Source: Acidobacteriota bacterium (GTDB taxonomy: Bacteria > Acidobacteriota > Terriglobia > Acidiferrales > UBA7541). Taken from it: a DNA stretch of 64,000 nt. The stretch is taken from assembly GCA_013289715.1 (NCBI GenBank), contig JABCZJ010000018.1, positions 1 to 64,000 on the forward strand. The letters are read 5' to 3'. Below are positions 21,109 through 33,209 of this stretch, piece after piece. The position numbers were made by a program, and so were the translations under genes. The notes under the pieces were generated by a model. It was not told the origin of the DNA. It ran no database searches and was given only the letters and a program-made list of their open reading frames with translations. Each line of letters begins with the position of its first letter. The first letter of the stretch is position 1.

Positions 21109-22137
21109 ATGACCACGGCCACGTTGCCGGTTTACACGAAAAAAGACTTCCAGACTGACCAGGAAATCCGCTGGTGTCCGGGCTGCGGCGACTACGCCAT
21201 CCTCGCCGCCGTCCAGGCCGTCTTCGCCGAACTCGGCGTCCCCCGCGAAAAATTCGTTTTCATTTCCGGCATCGGCTGCTCCAGCCGCTTCCCGTATTAC
21301 ATGAACACTTTCGGTTTCCACACAATTCACGGCCGCGCGCCCGCCATCGCCACCGGCGTAAAACTGATTCGCCCCGACCTCGACGTGTGGGTAGCCACCG
21401 GCGACGGCGACTCGCTCTCCATCGGCGGCAATCACACCATTCACATGCTGCGCCGCAACGTGGGACTCAAAGTCCTCATGTTCAACAATAAAATTTACGG
21501 CCTCACCAAAGGCCAGTACTCGCCGACGTCCGAAGTCGGCAAGAAAGCCAAATCCACGCCGTTCGGTTCGGTGGATCGCCCCTTCAGCCCGCTCTCGCTC
21601 GCGCTGGGTTCCGAAGCCACCTTCATCGCGCGCTCCGTGGACGTCTTCCAGCAGCACCTGAAAGAAACGCTCAGAAAAGCGGCCGCGCATCAAGGCTCTG
21701 CCTATATCGAGATCCTGCAGAATTGCAATATTTTCAACGACGGCGCGTGGGAAACCATCACCGAAAAAGAAGCCCGCAGCGAACAAGTCGTCCAGCTCGA
21801 ACACGGCAAGCCGCTCATCTTCGGCAAGAATCGCGATAAAGGAATACGCCTTGTGGGCCTGGATCTGGAAGTCGTCGCTCTCGGAAGCGGAACCGGCGAA
21901 AAAGATTTGCTGGTCCATGACGAGCATAATCCGAATCCTGTCTACGCCTTCGCGCTTTCTCGCATGGACTCCATGCCCGGCTTTCCCACCCCCATCGGCG
22001 TCCTCCGCGCGCTGCAAGGTGTCCCGCGCTACGAAGATTTGATCCAACAGCAAATCCGCGAAGTGCAAGCCAGAAAAGGCAAAGGCGATCTGGCCAAACT
22101 CCTACGCGCGGGCGACACCTGGGAAGTAAAGGCCTGA
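21109..22137 (+). CDS. korB: 2-oxoacid:acceptor oxidoreductase, beta subunit
   Basis: WCPGCGDYAILAAVQ...GIGCSSRFPYYMNTFGFHTIHGRAPAIATG...GDGDSLSIGGNH (TPP-binding). Confidence 0.93.
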   Translation: MTTATLPVYTKKDFQTDQEIRWCPGCGDYAILAAVQAVFAELGVPREKFVFISGIGCSSRFPYYMNTFGFHTIHGRAPAIATGVKLIRPDLDVWVATGDGDSLSIGGNHTIHMLRRNVGLKVLMFNNKIYGLTKGQYSPTSEVGKKAKSTPFGSVDRPFSPLSLALGSEATFIARSVDVFQQHLKETLRKAAAHQGSAYIEILQNCNIFNDGAWETITEKEARSEQVVQLEHGKPLIFGKNRDKGIRLVGLDLEVVALGSGTGEKDLLVHDEHNPNPVYAFALSRMDSMPGFPTPIGVLRALQGVPRYEDLIQQQIREVQARKGKGDLAKLLRAGDTWEVKA

Positions 22138-22198
22138 GCAGCCCCAGCATCCCACCGGCTGTTGGCATTTCAATTATCCTCTGAAACTTTTGAATTTG

Positions 22199-22252
22199 TG
22201 AATCGCCCTGCAGGGCGATTCATCCTGAGATTCGGCGGTGCCGAATCGAAGG
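22199..22252. repeat. Dispersed element family D, copy 1
   Basis: GTGAATCGCCCTGCAGGGCGATTCATCCTGAGATTCGGCGGTGCCGAATCGAAGGG; two hairpins. Confidence 0.85.
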
Positions 22253-22404
22253 GTCGCGGTCGCCTGTTTTCGAGGCGGGCGTTTTTGACTTTGTTTTTGT
22301 TTTGGATTTTGTAGTGGCGGCCTTCATACGCCAGCTTTTGGATTTGCTTTTGTAGCGCCGTCATCCTGAGCACAGCGAAGGGTCTCTGTTCGAACTTCGC
22401 GCCG

Positions 22405-23538
22405 CTATCCCCGCAACCTGCGCTTTTTCCCCGTCGGATCAATCGGCAAAGACGCCGTCTTCCAATCCACGCCTTCAGGCCTTTTCCCCACTCCCGCGAC
22501 GTACAAAACTCCCTCGGTCACTCCATCGATCCCCAAATCGCGATCAATCGTCGAATCCGCCATCGCCATCGTGCAGAACGGCGCAAGCCCCAGGCAAGTC
22601 GCCACCAGACAAAACGTCTGGCACAAATGCCCCGCCTCCGCCAGCACCACGCGATAAGCACGCGGATAGCGATACTTCCATTGCGTCCGCGTGAACACTG
22701 CGGTCATGAACACGAACGCCGCCGCCTCCGAAAACCAGCGCTGCCCGATCACGTAATCCGACATCCGATCACGCGTCATGCCGCGCCGCAACAATTCCAG
22801 CCGGTGCCTCGTCGCGTCGTAGTGATAGATCCCCGGCGCAATTCTCTCCACATCTCGCGCCACGAGATAAGCTTCGATCGGGTGCAGTGCTCCACCGGAA
22901 GGAGACGTCTTGACCGCGAAAGTCCCCAACGGCGGCACCGCAACCCACTCGCGAACTCCCCAGGTCAATCCCAGAAGCGTGGCCAAGTCCGCGAGTGCGA
23001 TTTTCCCCGGAGCAAATCGGCGCCACGTCCTGCGCGATGTAAGCACGCGAGTGAACTCACCCTGCTCGCGCGGCGGCGGCAGCATCGTTTGCGCCGCTCG
23101 CGGATAATGTTTCACCGGAACGGGCATCGCCTTTTCGTGCGTCAATTCTTCCATGTAGCGGCCGATGCGCATCAGGTCGGCTTCGAAAGGAAGATCGCGT
23201 CCCGTGAAGTGAAGGAATCCCGCGGCGGGATTCCAATCCTTCCACGCTGGCATCGCACGCTCGAGAGGCAGCAGTTCGCGGTCGGAGCGCTGCAGGAGTG
23301 AATAACGCAGCAGCTGTTTTATCGCGGCGCGCAGCGAAGACGGCGAATACTGCGGCAAGTGGCGGAAAAGCGCTGCAGCAGAAAGCCAGCCGCTGAAGAA
23401 ATTCAGTACTTCCGTCGCAATCGGCGCAGCGGTTGCGCCTTTGCCAGTCGCGTAATTCTCGAAGATCAGTTCTTCATCGTTCCAGTACGAAACCAAAAAC
23501 GGAGACCGCCGAAAAAGCACCCGTTTCGCTTTAGGCAT
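22405..23538 (-). CDS. SagB/ThcOx-type (nitroreductase-fold) dehydrogenase with N-terminal extension
   Basis: SRRTWRRFAPGKIALADLATLLGLTWGVRE...SPSGGALHPIEAYLVARDVERIAPGIYHYD...GHLCQTFCLVATCLGLAPFCTMAMADSTIDRDLGIDG; start placed at MPKAKRVLFRRSPFLVSYW. Confidence 0.85.
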   Translation of the reverse strand: MPKAKRVLFRRSPFLVSYWNDEELIFENYATGKGATAAPIATEVLNFFSGWLSAAALFRHLPQYSPSSLRAAIKQLLRYSLLQRSDRELLPLERAMPAWKDWNPAAGFLHFTGRDLPFEADLMRIGRYMEELTHEKAMPVPVKHYPRAAQTMLPPPREQGEFTRVLTSRRTWRRFAPGKIALADLATLLGLTWGVREWVAVPPLGTFAVKTSPSGGALHPIEAYLVARDVERIAPGIYHYDATRHRLELLRRGMTRDRMSDYVIGQRWFSEAAAFVFMTAVFTRTQWKYRYPRAYRVVLAEAGHLCQTFCLVATCLGLAPFCTMAMADSTIDRDLGIDGVTEGVLYVAGVGKRPEGVDWKTASLPIDPTGKKRRLRG

Positions 23539-23594
23539 GCCGTCTAGCTCGGTTACACTCGCCGCGAGACCAAACCACAGATCGCCGGTACGCT

Positions 23595-23828
23595 TTACTT
23601 GGGATTGGTCGTGAACCACTGCCCGTACGGCGGCGGATGGATATTCCGTACCTTCCCTTTCGGGCAAGGGAATCGCAGAAGACGATCGGATTTTTCCAGC
23701 ATCCGCAGGTTTAGATCGATTTTCTTCTGCTCCGCCTTGCTGACTTTCGGGCGAATGGCGCGCAACTTCTTCTCGGCCTTGCGGATCGCGGTGATAATCG
23801 GATGTACCGAAAAAGCAATCTTGGCCAC
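23595..23828 (-). CDS. Small basic protein, paralogue B (candidate peptide substrate)
   Basis: 77 aa, GTG start with AGGAGG at proper spacing; MAKIAFSVHPIITAIRKAEKKLRAIRPKVSKAEQKKIDLNLRMLEKSDRLLRFPCPKGKVRNIHPPPYGQWFTTNPK, paralogous to 23909-24127. Confidence 0.8.
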   Translation of the reverse strand: MAKIAFSVHPIITAIRKAEKKLRAIRPKVSKAEQKKIDLNLRMLEKSDRLLRFPCPKGKVRNIHPPPYGQWFTTNPK

Positions 23829-23908
23829 GTGACTGGCCCTCCTGGCATCTCAGATTTCATGGATCGGGTGCGATGCCGGTTTCAAATCGCTCGCTGCCGC
23901 AGGCGGCG

Positions 23909-24127
23909 TTACTCGTTTTTGGACTTGGTCGTGAAAGCCTGCCCGTATAGCGTGGGTGGCCGGCAGAAATTCTTGACCTTTGTGTGGCACTGCTTCAACC
24001 CACGCAGCTGCAGATCGATCTTGCGCTGATCGGCCTTGACAACTTTCTTGCGGATCGCGCTCAACTTCTTCTCGGACTTCTCGATTTCCCTGGTGATGTT
24101 CTTCAGCGTGAAGCTGATCTTGGCCAT
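23909..24127 (-). CDS. Small basic protein, paralogue A (candidate peptide substrate)
   Basis: 72 aa; MAKISFTLKNITREIEKSEKKLSAIRKKVVKADQRKIDLQLRGLKQCHTKVKNFCRPPTLYGQAFTTKSKNE; GGGGGGA purine-rich RBS upstream. Confidence 0.8.
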   Translation of the reverse strand: MAKISFTLKNITREIEKSEKKLSAIRKKVVKADQRKIDLQLRGLKQCHTKVKNFCRPPTLYGQAFTTKSKNE

Positions 24128-24210
24128 CTGGTTCCCCCCAAACCGCGCACGGAAAGTTACATCGATTGGAAAACTTGGGCCGGTTTACTGCGGTGTGCGC
24201 CAGACGGCGG

Positions 24211-24239
24211 AAGTGTAGTTGAGGCTCGGCAAAGCGTCA
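24211..24239 (-). promoter_or_regulatory. Sigma70-type promoter upstream of the small-paralogue/SagB cluster
   Basis: Minus strand TTGACG (24234-24239), 17-bp spacer, TACACT (24211-24216). Confidence 0.7.
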
Positions 24240-24369
24240 AGAAAGATTGCATCGCAAATCATCTTACTGAAGCGGGTAAATAAGCGCGCGGCGGTTACGC
24301 TTGCAGCAGCGCGCCGCAACCCGCACATTTCCACATTCCGCCTCGCTGCTGGCTGGCACGCGCCGGCGC

Positions 24370-26763
<2,394 letters not shown>

Positions 26764-26844
26764 GTGTGGGCAACGCTCAAGCGAGCATCTTAGGCCGCGG
26801 CAGAAACCCAAGTCAACGCGGAACGAGTTGAAGGTTCGCTGAAA

Positions 26845-28167
26845 CTACCGGCTTGTGGGCACGGATGAAGGAGCGAGGTGCGCGAGAGTTTCTGGCGCAG
26901 AATTTTTGGCTACGGCCGCCGGTTGTCGCGAGGGCAGCGGCGGCATCAGGGCTAGCGCGTGGTCGCGCATCGCCGCGAATTCGTTCCAGTCGCGCTTCGA
27001 AACCGGATCAGATGGCGGCAGCGGGAGGCGTTCGAAATTCAGGAACTCTTTGCCGCGTTGGATGCGGAAATCCAGATGCGGGCCGGTGGCCAGGCCGGTC
27101 ATGCCAACGAGGCCAATCCGCTGGCCCTGCTCGACGCGCTCGCCGGAATGTACCAGCACGCGCGACAGGTGCATGTAATACGTGGTGTAACCGTTGCTAT
27201 GCTGAATCTCGATCAGATTGCCAGCGCCCCCTTTCCTGCCGGCGAAAATCACGCGGCCATCGCCGATGGTTTGCACGGGCGTGCCGGTGGGCGCGGCATA
27301 ATCAATTCCCAGATGCGGGCGGTACTCTTTCAGGATGGGATGGAAGCGATGTTCGCTGAAATGCGAGGTGATCACCGCGGCGAATTTCAACGGCGAATGC
27401 AGAAACGCTTTCTTCATGGACTTCCCGTCTGGCGTGTAATACGCGGGCGCGCCGTTGGGGCCATGAAACAAGACCGCGCGATAGGGGTGCGAGCCGTTGT
27501 TGTACTCCGCCGCGAGAATGCGGCCGTAGGAAGCGACCTCGCCAGTCGCGAGCGTTTTCTTTTCAACGACCACGCGGAACGTGTCGCCCGGCCGCGGGTC
27601 CGTGTAGAAATCCAGATCCCAGGCGAAGATTTCCGCCAGGCGCATCGCGAGCTCCGGCCTTTCTCCCGCGTCCAGCACAGCGCCGAAAAGCGAGCCGTTG
27701 ACTTGGCCGGTAATGCCCACCTCCTGAGTTTCCGACGGAAGGGTTTGCACCTCGGCATGAAAATCGTCTCCCTGCGGCCGGATGTAGAGGACGCGGTCGG
27801 CATCAATGCGGTAGCGCACTTCGCGCAGATCGCCCAGGATCGAGCGGCCCACCAAGAAACTGTTCCCCGCGCGCAGCCGGCGCAGGTCGAAAACCGATTG
27901 CGCCGAAGCCACCAGCCGCGTCGCGTCGTTCGCAGTGAAGCCCATGCTCTGCAGGAACAACGGAAACGCCTGACGCGCAGGCACAGCGGCGTCGGTGAAC
28001 AGGACCAGCTGCTCCTGCATGCGATGAGCTTCGTCGCGCGAGGGCGAACTCTGGGTCATGATTTCGTAATCGGACGCCGAAGTGCGGAAGTAATTCGCGG
28101 CGACGACACCCGCCACAGCCACGGCGAGCAATAAAACGCAGATTAGAACCTTCAGTCTTGTTCCCAT
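26845..28167 (-). CDS. M23-family (LytM) murein endopeptidase-like protein, exported/anchored
   Basis: HLGIDYAAPTGTPVQTIGDGRVIFAGRKGGAGNLIEIQHSNGYTTYYMHLSR. Confidence 0.9.
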   Translation of the reverse strand: MGTRLKVLICVLLLAVAVAGVVAANYFRTSASDYEIMTQSSPSRDEAHRMQEQLVLFTDAAVPARQAFPLFLQSMGFTANDATRLVASAQSVFDLRRLRAGNSFLVGRSILGDLREVRYRIDADRVLYIRPQGDDFHAEVQTLPSETQEVGITGQVNGSLFGAVLDAGERPELAMRLAEIFAWDLDFYTDPRPGDTFRVVVEKKTLATGEVASYGRILAAEYNNGSHPYRAVLFHGPNGAPAYYTPDGKSMKKAFLHSPLKFAAVITSHFSEHRFHPILKEYRPHLGIDYAAPTGTPVQTIGDGRVIFAGRKGGAGNLIEIQHSNGYTTYYMHLSRVLVHSGERVEQGQRIGLVGMTGLATGPHLDFRIQRGKEFLNFERLPLPPSDPVSKRDWNEFAAMRDHALALMPPLPSRQPAAVAKNSAPETLAHLAPSSVPTSR

Positions 28168-28376
28168 AATTCCCTACAGCGAATAATTTACGAAGATGGG
28201 AGCATAGCGCAATGCGATGAGGGGCGGGAAGTGAAATGGTGCGGACTTGTTCAGGCTGGTAACAGATGGGATTGGCAGATTGCAGAGTGCTGGACGAAAT
28301 GCTTGATGCCGCAGAGGCGCAGCGAAAACCGAAGGCCAGTGCAACCGTGCCCGCAAGATGTTCGCGCTACCAGAGG

Positions 28377-29468
28377 CTAGTGAGACGCGCCGGCGGCCGT
28401 GGTGAACTGCGCTCTGCGCGCGGCCTCGGCGAAATAATTTCGTTCGCGCAGACCGTGATAAATGCGACCGGCGATCTCGGAAGCATGCGGTCCGCTCACA
28501 GCGCGGCCGCCTCCGCGGATCAGAACCACCAGCACGATTTTCGGGTGCGCTTGGTCAGCATAAGAGACAAACCAGCCTAAGCGGCCGCCGAGCGATTCAT
28601 CGTTGCAGGTGCCGGTCTTTCCGAGGGCCTGCTCGCCATCGGGGTCGTAGCTTTGTTTCGCGGTGCCGTACATCACGGCAGCGAGCATGCCTTCGCGCAA
28701 ATCAGGCAGCAGCGGCGCGATATCCAGTTGCTGGCGCACGCGCGGTTGAAAATTTTGTCGCGCTTCCGCGGTGCGCGGATATTGCAGGTAATACTGCGTG
28801 CCGCCATTGGCCAGCGTGGAAACCAGCGACGCGAGTTGCAGCGGCGTGAGCCGGATGCCTTCGCCGAAACTGGACATGCGCGCGACTCCGCCATACGCGG
28901 GAGGCGCCGAGGGCACCAGGCCAGGTTGCTCTTCGGGAATTTCGTAGCCTGCGCGTTCACCCAGGCCGACCAACTGCGCGTACTGATGAACGCGCTGGAA
29001 ACCGAGGCGCGTGCCGACCTCTTCGAAATACACGTTGTTGGAATGCGCCATCGCTTCGGTCAGGTCCATATAGCGGCGATGGCCTACCTTTAACATGGTG
29101 TCGCGGGTGATCACGCCTTCCTGCAAGCCAGCGAGAGCGATGACGGGCTTGATCGTCGAGCACGGCTCGAAGCCGGCGGAAAAAGCCATTTTCTGATTGA
29201 CGATGGTGAGAATGCGGCCGGTCGAGGGGTCCATGGCCAGCACCGAACCATTGGCGTGGCCAAGCGCGCCGACAGCGATCTGACGGATCACAGGATCGTC
29301 ATAGTCCGCATTGTCGTTCTTGGTGGGATCACCGTAGGCCGAAATTCCGGATTTCCGGTGGTGCGTAGTCGTAGCCGGAGGCGTCGCCCCCGACGCCATG
29401 GCGAAGGTGCCCGCGAGAAATAGGCAAAGGACCGGGACAAACTGTTTTAGGGCTGGGCTATGTTGCAT
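28377..29468 (-). CDS. Small penicillin-binding transpeptidase-domain protein
   Basis: STIKP (SxxK), SNN (SxN), GKTGTC (KTG); signal peptide; no obvious N-terminal dimerisation domain. Confidence 0.85.
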   Translation of the reverse strand: MQHSPALKQFVPVLCLFLAGTFAMASGATPPATTTHHRKSGISAYGDPTKNDNADYDDPVIRQIAVGALGHANGSVLAMDPSTGRILTIVNQKMAFSAGFEPCSTIKPVIALAGLQEGVITRDTMLKVGHRRYMDLTEAMAHSNNVYFEEVGTRLGFQRVHQYAQLVGLGERAGYEIPEEQPGLVPSAPPAYGGVARMSSFGEGIRLTPLQLASLVSTLANGGTQYYLQYPRTAEARQNFQPRVRQQLDIAPLLPDLREGMLAAVMYGTAKQSYDPDGEQALGKTGTCNDESLGGRLGWFVSYADQAHPKIVLVVLIRGGGRAVSGPHASEIAGRIYHGLRERNYFAEAARRAQFTTAAGASH

Positions 29469-29698
29469 TGCATCCTATATCGGCCTAAGAATCTCATACT
29501 TCAGCCGCTTGAATCCCAGTTTACGGAAGAAATACGGGAGAGTGCAACTGTTAAGGAGGACAGCTTTCCTGCACCGCATGACTGGACCGAAGGACAGCTG
29601 GGCAGCGTCGCGGGATAATAGCCCGGAACGCGAGGCGGCAACAGGCGCCTCGCTCCCAGTGCGCGATCATTGTTATCGTGAAACTGCCGCTGCTACGG

Positions 29699-30823
29699 CT
29701 AGCGGCTCGTGCGACTCTGCGAGGCCGCGGCTGCAGCGGCTGCTTTTGGGGGCTGCTTGGCCGCGTCCGCAGCGATCTTTTGCGCTTCGGCGGAGGGCTT
29801 GCCGCTTCCATCGGTCGGAACAGCGGGATGCGCGAGCAAACCCAGGGCCTTGCGCAGATCGTGTTCGAGCTTGCCGCGAATGTCGGTGTTCTCTTTCAGG
29901 AAAACGCGGGCATTTTCGCGGCCCTGGCCCAGGCGCTCGTTCTTATAGGAAATCCAGGTGCCGGATTTTTCAAGCAGGCCGTTGGTGACGCCTAGATCGA
30001 TCAAATCGCCTTCGCGCGAGACGCCTTCACCGTAAATGATGTCGAACTCGGCTTCGCGGAACGGCGCGGCCACTTTGTTCTTCACGATCTTCGCGCGGGT
30101 GCGTGAGCCGATGACGCGATCGCCTTCCTTGATGGATTGAATGCGGCGGATATCCACCCGAATGGAGGCGTAAAACTTCAGCGCGCGGCCGCCCGTAGTG
30201 GTTTCCGGATTGCCGAACATGACGCCGATCTTCTCGCGGATCTGGTTGATGAAAATCAGGCAGGTCTTCGATTTCGAGACGATGGCGGTGAGCTTGCGCA
30301 GCGCTTGCGACATCAAGCGCGCCTGCAGACCCATCTGCGCGTCGCCCATGTCGCCTTCGAGTTCAGCGCGCGGCACCAGGGCGGCCACCGAGTCCACTAC
30401 TATAATGTCCACGGCGTTCGAACGGATCAGCGCCTCGGCGATTTCGAGCGCCTGCTCGCCGTTGTCCGGCTGTGATACCAGCAGGTTGTCCACGTCCACG
30501 CCCAGCTTGCGCGCGTAGGAAGGATCGAGCGCGTGCTCGGCGTCGATGAAAGCCGCCTGGCCGCCCAGCTTTTGCGCCTCGGCAATCACGTGCAGAGTCA
30601 GCGTCGTCTTGCCGCCCGACTCCGGGCCGTACACCTCGATCACGCGTCCGCGCGGGAAGCCGCCGACGCCGAGGGCGGCGTCGATGGAAATCGAGCCGGT
30701 GGGGATTACGTTCACGGGGACGAGCACGTCCTTGTTCCCCAGGCGCATGATCGAGCCTTTGCCATACTGCTTTTCAATCTGCGAGATTGCCAAATCCAGG
30801 TTTTTTGACTTTTCGTCGTTCAC
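29699..30823 (-). CDS. recA: Recombinase A
   Basis: [20 protein letters not shown]...[27 protein letters not shown]. Confidence 0.97.
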   Translation of the reverse strand: MNDEKSKNLDLAISQIEKQYGKGSIMRLGNKDVLVPVNVIPTGSISIDAALGVGGFPRGRVIEVYGPESGGKTTLTLHVIAEAQKLGGQAAFIDAEHALDPSYARKLGVDVDNLLVSQPDNGEQALEIAEALIRSNAVDIIVVDSVAALVPRAELEGDMGDAQMGLQARLMSQALRKLTAIVSKSKTCLIFINQIREKIGVMFGNPETTTGGRALKFYASIRVDIRRIQSIKEGDRVIGSRTRAKIVKNKVAAPFREAEFDIIYGEGVSREGDLIDLGVTNGLLEKSGTWISYKNERLGQGRENARVFLKENTDIRGKLEHDLRKALGLLAHPAVPTDGSGKPSAEAQKIAADAAKQPPKAAAAAAASQSRTSR

Positions 30824-30937
30824 TGTGCCACCTCAAGAGGACTTTCTGTTTGGTCTTGGCTGGAAACCGAGGCGGAGTGAGTTTAACACTGAGTGCCCGT
30901 TCCCGGCTCGGCCATTTCGAGGAGCATGATATCAAGA

Positions 30938-30952
30938 GGCGAACAAAAAGCA
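30938..30952 (-). promoter_or_regulatory. Candidate SOS/LexA operator upstream of recA
   Basis: Minus strand GCTTTTTGTTCGCCT, 14/15 identical to GCTTTTGGTTCGCCT in the lexA promoter; lies upstream of a possible TATCAT -10. Confidence 0.6.
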
Positions 30953-31022
30953 AAGACTATTTTGACGCGGTCGCTGGCCCGGTCACATCCACAGCCGGCG
31001 CCGATGCCATCTGGCTCGGTTC

Positions 31023-32102
31023 TCAATCGCTATTCTTGAGTGGCACACCTAGAAATTGGCTGTAGCGATCTGCTGCGTTCGCGAAAGCACGAGCCTCGCT
31101 CTTCTTTGGTGAAGCGAAGAAGCTTGCCGTAATCACTACCGCATTTTTCTCGAAGGCTCGTTTCCAAGCGCCGACGACGCGCCCCTGATGCACGACCGCC
31201 GGCATGAACATGCCATTACCGCCGGGCGTTATTTTGGGTGCATGCCTGGGGTCTAGCGAAGCGCTGCGGTCCTTATAGGCAACCAGGAATTCGTCGAAGC
31301 TGGGCAGCAAATTCATGCCGGTCGAGACTTGCCGGGTGGCCGGCGTATCGTGGGACGTCCAGTAGACCGTGCCGCCAACCTTCTGCTCGACGAGGTGAGA
31401 GGAAGCCATCTCGAGGCCAGCCCTGGCGTCTGAAACGTTCAGACCTGACCACCAGACAAAATCCCGCAGCGTCGCCGGGCCGTGGCTCGAGAAATACCGG
31501 CGTGCAAGCTCAGCCAGCGCTTCGTCGCGTTCCCGTTTCTTGACCGGGGGCAGCCATTCGTCGAGCAGAACGAAAGTCGGCTGTTTGTCCGCGTGCGCAC
31601 CAAAACAAATGACGCGCTGTTGCGCGAGATGCCACAAGATGTGCATGCCGCGTTGGCCGGAGGTAGAGATACGCGCGCGCTCCAGCAGTTCATAGGCTGC
31701 GTCGCGGGTCAGTGTCTGGCCACCTTGTAAAGCTTCCGCTAAGATTTTTTCGATCCGCGTGAACTTTGCAGTGGTGAGTTCGAGCTGCCGGTTACGGCCG
31801 AGACTGCGCGCTATCATCCGCGGCGCCAAAAGTTCCAGGATCCAACGAGCGTCCGCGGCCGCCACGAAATGTAGGGTCCCGCGCATGGCCCAGGTACGGA
31901 TTACCGTGCGGTCGGCGATGGCCTTTTTGATGTCGGCCTCCGTGGCATCCGTTAAGCGCAGGCCAATGGCCCAGAGCGCGCCGGAATAGTCTTGCGCTTG
32001 AATGCCCCCGAGAGACGCTACTACATCGGAAGGCGCCTTATGCGTGGGAGAGGCGATCCGCTGATTCAGTAACCGCCGCCTAGCAATATCGCGAAGAAGC
32101 AT
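31023..32102 (-). CDS. Winged-helix DNA-binding domain protein (HTH_42-like)
   Basis: RLLNQRIASPTHKAPSDVVASLGGIQAQDYSGALWAIGLRL...RTWAMRGTLHFVAAADARWILELLAPR. Confidence 0.85.
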   Translation of the reverse strand: MLLRDIARRRLLNQRIASPTHKAPSDVVASLGGIQAQDYSGALWAIGLRLTDATEADIKKAIADRTVIRTWAMRGTLHFVAAADARWILELLAPRMIARSLGRNRQLELTTAKFTRIEKILAEALQGGQTLTRDAAYELLERARISTSGQRGMHILWHLAQQRVICFGAHADKQPTFVLLDEWLPPVKKRERDEALAELARRYFSSHGPATLRDFVWWSGLNVSDARAGLEMASSHLVEQKVGGTVYWTSHDTPATRQVSTGMNLLPSFDEFLVAYKDRSASLDPRHAPKITPGGNGMFMPAVVHQGRVVGAWKRAFEKNAVVITASFFASPKKSEARAFANAADRYSQFLGVPLKNSD

Positions 32103-32204
32103 CGCTGCGGAATATACCACGGCAGATAAGCGGAACCCCCTCGCCCCGCATTTGTGAAATCAATGACCGATTCACGAAACGCACAGGCGGGATTGCGTGT
32201 ACCG

Positions 32205-33062
32205 CTAATATTTGTAGAAGCCGCGGCCGGATTTGCGGCCCAGCCAGCCGGCTGCCACGTATTTTCGCAGCAACGGACATGCGCGGTATTTGGGGTCGCC
32301 GAAGCCGGTTTGCAGCACTTCAAGAATATTCACGCAGACGTCCAAGCCGATGAAGTCAGCCAGCTGCAGCGGGCCCATGGGATGATTCATGCCCATTTTC
32401 ATCACGGCGTCCACCGCTTCAGGAGTGGCGACGCCTTCCATCACCGCAAACGCGGCTTCGTTGATCAGCGGCATCAGGACGCGGTTGGAAACGAAGCCCG
32501 GCGCATCGTTCACGGCTACGGGTTTCTTTTCGAGTCTTTCGCACAAGATCTTCGTGATTTCAAAAGTGTCGTCGCTGGTGGCCAGGCCCCGGATGACTTC
32601 CACCAGCGCCATCACCGGCACCGGATTCATGAAGTGCATGCCGATAAATTTTTCCGGGCGCGACGTCTGCGCGGCGAGCTGCGTGATGGAAATTGAAGAC
32701 GTGTTGCTGGCGAGGATCACTCCGGGCTTGAGCACCGCGTCCACATCTTTCAGTAAGCGAACTTTCAGGTCGAGCTGTTCGGGCACGGCTTCTACCGCGA
32801 AATCGGCGGCGGCCAGCACGGAAACGTCCGTAGTGGGTTGGATGCGCGCGAGGATGACCGGCTTATCGGCAGCGCTGATACTTTCTTTCTTCACTTCGCG
32901 GTCGAGATTTTTGCCAATCGTTTCCAGTCCGCGATCGAGGAAGCGCGTTTCGACGTCGCGCAAAATCACGCTGTAGCCGGCGCGCGCGAAGACATGCGCG
33001 ATGCCGTTGCCCATGGTGCCTGCGCCGAGCACCGCAACGGTCTTGATCGCATAAATGGACAT
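32205..33062 (-). CDS. 3-hydroxybutyryl-CoA dehydrogenase-type protein
   Basis: MSIYAIKTVAVLGAGTMGNGIAHVFARAGY; SNTSSISITQLA; GMHFMNPVPVMALVEVI. Confidence 0.93.
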   Translation of the reverse strand: MSIYAIKTVAVLGAGTMGNGIAHVFARAGYSVILRDVETRFLDRGLETIGKNLDREVKKESISAADKPVILARIQPTTDVSVLAAADFAVEAVPEQLDLKVRLLKDVDAVLKPGVILASNTSSISITQLAAQTSRPEKFIGMHFMNPVPVMALVEVIRGLATSDDTFEITKILCERLEKKPVAVNDAPGFVSNRVLMPLINEAAFAVMEGVATPEAVDAVMKMGMNHPMGPLQLADFIGLDVCVNILEVLQTGFGDPKYRACPLLRKYVAAGWLGRKSGRGFYKY

Positions 33063-33209
33063 GAAGCCTCCGGATTTAAGAAGGATGTAGAGGAAGTAAA
33101 GGAAACATAGGCGGGAGCGAAACGTCAAGCATCGCCAGACCTGGATCCTACGTCAACTTCCGACAGTTCCGCTCGTCGCGCTTTTATGAACGCCGCTTCG
33201 CCAACTGGT

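Noticed and set aside
20872-22068. 398-aa minus-strand ORF antisense to korB
   Set aside because: korB TPP-binding motifs are unambiguous on the plus strand; the ORF also runs through intergenic repeats.
26959-28134. 391-aa plus-strand ORF antisense to the M23 peptidase
   Set aside because: Antisense artefact; M23 motifs are in the minus frame.
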